Assembly: GCF_002014765.1 (NCBI RefSeq)
Contig: NZ_MUYT01000001.1
Location: forward strand, 62,001-126,000
From: Lwoffella lincolnii
GTDB taxonomy: Bacteria; Pseudomonadota; Gammaproteobacteria; Pseudomonadales; Moraxellaceae
Direction: 5' to 3'
DNA length: 64,000 bases
A program made the position numbers and the translations under genes. A model generated the notes under the pieces. That model did no database searches and was not told the DNA's origin. It worked only from the letters and a program-made list of their open reading frames with translations. Below are positions 59,567 to 64,000 of this stretch, piece after piece. Every line of letters starts with the position of its first letter. Within the stretch, counting starts at the first letter, position 1.

Positions 59567-61513
59567 ATGCACACTTTATTTTTGCTAGCGGCGATTGTCG
59601 TGGTGGTGTTTGTGGTCATCATGGCGATGCTTTTGATGCTTAAGGCTTTTTATTATAAGGTTGAACAAGGCACGGCACTTATCATCAATGGTGTCAATAA
59701 AATCGCTGTTCGGTTTGACGGTGGTTTTGTTTGGCCAGTCATTAACAAAAAAGAGCTGATGAAAATCTCGCTCATCACCTTGGAAGTGGACAGACGGGGT
59801 AAAGAAGGTTTGATTTGTGCTGATAACATGCGTGCTGACATCACCGTGGCGTTTTATTTGCGAGTCAATGAAACTGAGCAGGACGTGTTAAAAGTCGCCA
59901 AAGCAGTTGGTGTGGACAGGGCATCGGACAAAGTGGCGGTTAATGAGCTGTTTAACGCCAAATTCTCAGAAGCCTTAAAGACTGTGGGTAAGCAGATTGA
60001 TTTTGTCAAATTATTTGAAAATCGCAGTGAATTTCGTGACAAAATCGTTCAAGAAATTGGTAATGACCTAAATGGCTATGTGCTAGAAGATGTGGCGATT
60101 GATTATCTGGAACAAACGCCAAAAACTGCCCTAGACCCAAGCAACATCTTAGACGCTGAAGGCATCAAAAAAATCACCCAGCTAACCGCCATGCAAAACG
60201 TGGTTACCAATGAATTAGAACGTGATGAAGAGCTGGCAATTAAGAAAAAGAACGTTGAAACTGCCGAAGCCATGTATGAACTGGAGCGTCAACAGGCCGA
60301 TGCTGCAGCCAAACAAAAACGAGAAATTGCATCTGTGGTGGCTCGTGAAGAAGCCGAAACCCGCAAAATCCAAGAAGAAGAACGCAAAAAATCTGAAACT
60401 GCCATCATCATTGTTGAGCAAGACTTGGCAGTACAACGTGAAAACCAGCAACGTGAGATAGAAGTGGCGGAACAAAATCGCAAACGGGCGGTGGTCATCG
60501 AAGAAGAAAAAGTCACCAGAGCCCGTGAGCTAGAAATTGTCGCTCGTGAGCGTGAAGTTGAATTGCAAAAAATCGAAGCCGAACGTGCCGTAGAAATGGA
60601 GAAAAAAGAAATCGCCAACGTTATCCGTGAACGGGTGGCGGTGGATAAAACGGTGGCACAAGAAGAAGAACGCATCAAAGAAGTGCGTGAAATCAGTGAA
60701 GCCGACCGAGCCAAACAAACCCGAGTCTTGGCTGCCGAAGCGGAAGCTGAAGAAGCCAAAGTGCGTCAAGTCAAAAAAGCAGAAGCCGAAGAGCTTGCCG
60801 CCAAGCACAAGGCAACAGAAATTACCACCTTGGCAGAAGCCAACCTACAAGCCGCTGAAAAAGACGCTCAATCTAAAATCAAACTGGCAGAAGGCATCAA
60901 AGCACAAGAATCCGCCAAAGGTCTTGCTGAAGCTGTCATCATTGAAGCCAAAGCGGTGTCTTTAGAAAAAGAAGGCATTGCCAAAGCCAATGTTATCCGT
61001 GCCACAGGGCAAGCTCAAGCCCAATCTGAGCGTGAAAAAGGCATGGCAGATGCCGAAGTCATCGCCGCACGTGGGGCATCTAACGCCGCTGCTGAGCGTG
61101 AAGTTGGACTTGCCAAAGCCCAAGTGACTCGTGAACACTTCAAAGCGGAAGCCGATGGTCTGGTGGAAAAATTCAACGCCATGGGTAGCATGAGCAAGGA
61201 AGCACGAGAGCATGAAGAATATCGCATGGGTCTAGAGACTGCCCTACAAGAAGCCTTGGCATCCATCGAAGCTGGCAAAGAAATCGCCAAAGAAAATGCC
61301 GAAGTCTTAGCAACCGCTCTACAAAAAGCCAACATTGACATTGTTGGCGGTGAAGACCACTTCTTTAACAACTTTGCAAAATCATTGTCTATTGGTAAAG
61401 CCATTGACGGCTTAGCGGACAAATCCAGCACCCTAAATGGCTTCATAGAAGCCGTCATTGCCAATAAAGTGAACAAAGTTGATAAACAGACCGTTCAACA
61501 TAATGGTGAATAA
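59567..61513 (+). CDS. yqiK: Flotillin-like protein, YqiK family
   Basis: A 648-residue SPFH-domain protein with an N-terminal membrane helix (LFLLAAIVVVVFVVIMAMLL), the SPFH/band-7 domain (about 30-230, with EQGTALIINGVNKIAVRFDGG), and a long, highly charged coiled coil of Glu/Ala/Lys/Arg repeats (about 230-550). Flotillins oligomerise and organise membrane domains. A TTG at 59555 would add four residues, but ATG 59567 has gggagcgg upstream. It lies between a YqiJ-like gene and a large ATPase gene. Confidence 0.9.
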   Translation: MHTLFLLAAIVVVVFVVIMAMLLMLKAFYYKVEQGTALIINGVNKIAVRFDGGFVWPVINKKELMKISLITLEVDRRGKEGLICADNMRADITVAFYLRVNETEQDVLKVAKAVGVDRASDKVAVNELFNAKFSEALKTVGKQIDFVKLFENRSEFRDKIVQEIGNDLNGYVLEDVAIDYLEQTPKTALDPSNILDAEGIKKITQLTAMQNVVTNELERDEELAIKKKNVETAEAMYELERQQADAAAKQKREIASVVAREEAETRKIQEEERKKSETAIIIVEQDLAVQRENQQREIEVAEQNRKRAVVIEEEKVTRARELEIVAREREVELQKIEAERAVEMEKKEIANVIRERVAVDKTVAQEEERIKEVREISEADRAKQTRVLAAEAEAEEAKVRQVKKAEAEELAAKHKATEITTLAEANLQAAEKDAQSKIKLAEGIKAQESAKGLAEAVIIEAKAVSLEKEGIAKANVIRATGQAQAQSEREKGMADAEVIAARGASNAAAEREVGLAKAQVTREHFKAEADGLVEKFNAMGSMSKEAREHEEYRMGLETALQEALASIEAGKEIAKENAEVLATALQKANIDIVGGEDHFFNNFAKSLSIGKAIDGLADKSSTLNGFIEAVIANKVNKVDKQTVQHNGE

Positions 61514-61814
61514 AAAAGTGCATAAATACGTGCCATTTGGTTTAAGCACACCAAACGTCATAAAAGCTGGTTACAAAGGTGTTTAACAAAAAGCGGTTAA
61601 CAAAAAAGAGATGATGCAAATTCAACCAACACAAACTGACTGTCTAATCATTGCTCAAACCATGGTTTAAGATTTCATCTTGATAAATGAAGATGCTCAC
61701 TTGAGTGATGTCATGTCCATCTGTTATGGTGATTTTTAACATATTAATGCTTTAATGACAAAACGCTTTAATCATAAACATGGTTAAGAATAAACAACCC
61801 ACAAAAGAGACAAA
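61514..61814. other. Spacer between flotillin and the large ATPase gene
   Basis: About 300 AT-rich bases without a recognisable gene or terminator. It presumably contains the promoter of the large gene that starts at 61815. Confidence 0.4.
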
Positions 61815-64000
61815 ATGGAACGTAAAAATAACCCCTCTCCCAGCGAAAATAAAGACTTAGATGCTCAGTCGCAAGCGGTTGCGTCAGGTAACGCTTATGA
61901 CGTGATTAAAAAACGCTTAACCGAGCAGGGCAAACGGCTTGATGATTTAACCCAAGCTCTAAACGAGCAACGTCTGGCTGAGTTCGGTGGCTCACAAATG
62001 CAGGTGATTGCCCGCACTCGCATTCGTACCGAGCATAACTGTGTGGCACGAGACATGGTGCAGGTTGGTGAGTATTTGCTGTTTGGTTATAACGTCTTTA
62101 TGGGGCTAAAAAAAGAAACCCATGTTTCTGATGTGTTGAGTTTGTATCGCTTGACAACTGATGGCCCCAGCAATGCCAACAATGCCATCAATGGCAATGC
62201 CAGCAATGTAGATGATGTTAAATCGGACACAACACAGGCGGACAACCACACATTAGAAGCGGTGGATTTGGCAGGCAGTTTTTTAGACCAAGCCAACTTT
62301 GTGCAGGATTTTCATGAATTATATCGCTATTACAAAAATACCCAACTGACGCAATTAATCGTCAAAGATGGCAAACTGCTCATTGCTTTTCAAATAGGTG
62401 AGCGCGTCAGCGACATTAGGGTATTTCGTTTTGGCATCAGCAGTGATGGCAGGCAGGTTGACTATATTGATAATCGTGGTGAACGAGACATTGAGCCACC
62501 GCCACCACATGATTTTGATTGGATACTGACCACTCGAGAGCAGATGGTCAATGGCAAGCACCCGCATATGAACATCTTAGACACGGTGTTTGTTGAGACG
62601 GTGGCAGGTAAGTTGACCATCAAGATTGAGAACAACACCGAGTCGGGGCGGGGTATTTATAGTGAGCCTGTTAATGACCAAACTCAATCACTGACTGATG
62701 CTCAAATTTATTATGCCAAGGTGGGAAATCTGATTTTGCTCAAGATTTTGCCATATCGAGAAGAGCAGTTTCGCCATTTGGTATACAACACGCTGACCGA
62801 GACAGTACTCAGACTAGATGCCATTGGTCAGTCGTGTGTGCAGTTGCCTGAAGACCATGGCATTGTGTTCCCAGGGGGGTATTACCTTCAAACTGGTGAG
62901 CATAAGCTGTTTGGCACAGATGATAAAGCCAAAGGGTTACGCTTTAAACGCAAAATCATCTCCCCCAATGGTGAAGATGTGTTGTATCTGTTTTATGACG
63001 TGGTCAGTGGTGTGATGGGGTTGTTTGGCTACAATTTGATAAAAAAACAACTGGCAAACCCCATTTATTGTAATGGTTATGCGTTGGCAGAAGATGGTTT
63101 ATTGGTGTTGTTTAATGACCAGCCCGAGCCATCACGCATTCATCCGATGCAGATTTGGCAAACCCCCTATGCGTCATCAGACTATGTCAGCCAGTTACCA
63201 GAAAGTCGCAGTTTTTATGGCAAAATTGGCAACAAAGAGTTGGTGCGTGGCATCTCAGACTTATATGGCGTTACTCGTCTGATTGGCAATCAAAGCGTTT
63301 CGCAAAAACTGTACGAAGAGCTGGTGAACACCACAAGCAAGCTGTTTGATGATTATTATTGGTTGGCAGAACCACAGCTTGATGAATTGGCACAGAGTAT
63401 CCGCACAATCATGGACACCAGTGAGTTGGTGATTGATGAATTCATCAAAGTTCAAAGCATTCAAAAACAAACGCAACTTGCCTTAGACCAAGCTCAGCAA
63501 GCGGTTGATGAACGCATTCGTCAGATTAAAATGACCACCTTTGAGAGCATAGATGACCACATTAAGCAGTTATCTGCCTTGCGACAACAGCAAGGGCGAC
63601 TGGCTGGCTTAGAGACGTTGCGTTATCTTGACGGCGATAAACTGACCCAACTACAAGCACAAATATCCCAAGCAGAAGAACAGCTTGCCAGACAAACGGT
63701 GGCTTTTTTAAGCGGTGATGATGCCAAAGCCAGCTATGAAGCCACATTGGCAGACATCGAACAGCGTTTACAAACCGCTAAGACCAAAGCTGAGCTGATG
63801 CCAGTGTTGGACAGCATTAATGACACTGCCAGCGGGCTTGATTTGCTGACGGAATTGCTTGGCACATTGGACATAGCTGATGCCACTTTACGCACGCAAA
63901 TCATCGATGACATTTCCGCCATTTATGCCCGCCTTAACCAAACCAAAGCCAAACTCAACCATGCCAGCAAACACTTTGGTTCTGCTGAAGCGGTGGCTCA
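61815..64000 (+). CDS. Large DNA-repair-ATPase-like protein, N-terminal part (runs off the window)
   Basis: ATG 61815 opens a frame with no stop through position 64000, at least 728 residues. The visible part has IARTRIRTEHNCVARDMVQVGE, YRYYKNTQLTQLIVKDGKLL, VFPGGYYLQTGE-like (VFPGGYYLQ) and LKFKRKI-type beta-rich segments, then a coiled coil from about residue 535 (QTQLALDQAQQAVDERIRQI). This matches the N-terminal region of the DNA repair ATPase (DUF3686) family, whose AAA module lies further downstream and is not seen here. A short Asn/Ala-rich insertion (NANNAINGNASN) near residue 120 is low complexity. It follows a flotillin gene. Confidence 0.7.
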   Translation, partial: MERKNNPSPSENKDLDAQSQAVASGNAYDVIKKRLTEQGKRLDDLTQALNEQRLAEFGGSQMQVIARTRIRTEHNCVARDMVQVGEYLLFGYNVFMGLKKETHVSDVLSLYRLTTDGPSNANNAINGNASNVDDVKSDTTQADNHTLEAVDLAGSFLDQANFVQDFHELYRYYKNTQLTQLIVKDGKLLIAFQIGERVSDIRVFRFGISSDGRQVDYIDNRGERDIEPPPPHDFDWILTTREQMVNGKHPHMNILDTVFVETVAGKLTIKIENNTESGRGIYSEPVNDQTQSLTDAQIYYAKVGNLILLKILPYREEQFRHLVYNTLTETVLRLDAIGQSCVQLPEDHGIVFPGGYYLQTGEHKLFGTDDKAKGLRFKRKIISPNGEDVLYLFYDVVSGVMGLFGYNLIKKQLANPIYCNGYALAEDGLLVLFNDQPEPSRIHPMQIWQTPYASSDYVSQLPESRSFYGKIGNKELVRGISDLYGVTRLIGNQSVSQKLYEELVNTTSKLFDDYYWLAEPQLDELAQSIRTIMDTSELVIDEFIKVQSIQKQTQLALDQAQQAVDERIRQIKMTTFESIDDHIKQLSALRQQQGRLAGLETLRYLDGDKLTQLQAQISQAEEQLARQTVAFLSGDDAKASYEATLADIEQRLQTAKTKAELMPVLDSINDTASGLDLLTELLGTLDIADATLRTQIIDDISAIYARLNQTKAKLNHASKHFGSAEAVA

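Overview
The window looks like a chromosome segment of a Moraxellaceae gammaproteobacterium, most likely a Moraxella. This is inferred from AT-leaning composition, the rplM-rpsI-petABC-sspAB order, a gpsA-sixA-gspL-gspM run with an N-terminally extended GpsA, and the general style of the proteins. Species cannot be fixed from the sequence alone.

Layout. (1) 1-36.9 kb is ordinary core genome: a PHP phosphoesterase, a solute-binding lipoprotein flanked by IS605-type end remnants, a diguanylate cyclase facing a YajQ-type c-di-GMP-binding protein, an orphan CheA-like kinase, zapE, gpsA, sixA, gspL/gspM, murB, hslR, ilvA, apbC, dcd, the bc1 complex with sspAB, rplM-rpsI, rsmD, mrdA, a HicAB toxin-antitoxin pair, ccmFGHI and adk. 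(2) 37.0-58.5 kb is a decayed lambda-like prophage lying between tRNA-Leu(CAA) and tRNA-Val(GAC). It has an integrase, a leftward early operon (AlpA, helicase, VRR-NUC nuclease, family A DNA polymerase, DUF2815, DUF2800), an immunity region with shared operators, a second O/P-like replication segment, Q, terS/terL/portal and a minor head protein fused to a phosphoribosyltransferase-like domain. Major capsid, tail and lysis genes are absent. Many genes carry single in-frame stops or frameshifts. (3) 58.5-64 kb returns to host sequence: a YqiJ-like membrane protein, a YqiK-type flotillin and the first 2.2 kb of a large DNA-repair-ATPase-like gene that runs off the window.

Most notable observation. 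The prophage holds three copies (about 50.57-51.07, 51.15-51.64 and 57.73-58.22 kb, minus strand) of one compact module: a 17-bp-spaced promoter, a hairpin-rich leader, a 21-codon hydrophobic peptide ORF with a good ribosome-binding site, a 3' segment complementary to that same ribosome-binding site, and an opposing promoter whose predicted start falls at or within a few bases of that 3' segment. A small ribbon-helix-helix-like gene follows directly. The distance between the two facing -10 boxes is nearly constant (224-233 bp), and the ribosome-binding site and its complement change together between copies. This is the organisation of a type I toxin-antitoxin system, here paired with a DNA-binding protein gene; the family is not one I recognise. 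Other unexplained elements are a roughly 95-bp promoter + small RNA + terminator unit present both downstream of hicAB and upstream of terS, a 13-bp-stemmed branched structure just before it in the prophage, and an orphan IS605 right end resembling a TnpB guide RNA without tnpB.

How the prophage parts fit: the repressor and an unknown 312-residue membrane protein form one lysogenic transcript with its own terminator, while related operator half-sites lie both at the repressor/cro promoters and before the leftward early operon. The broken polymerase, helicase, replication and head genes suggest it can no longer grow by itself, yet the immunity genes and the small-RNA/peptide modules 1 and 2 remain intact.
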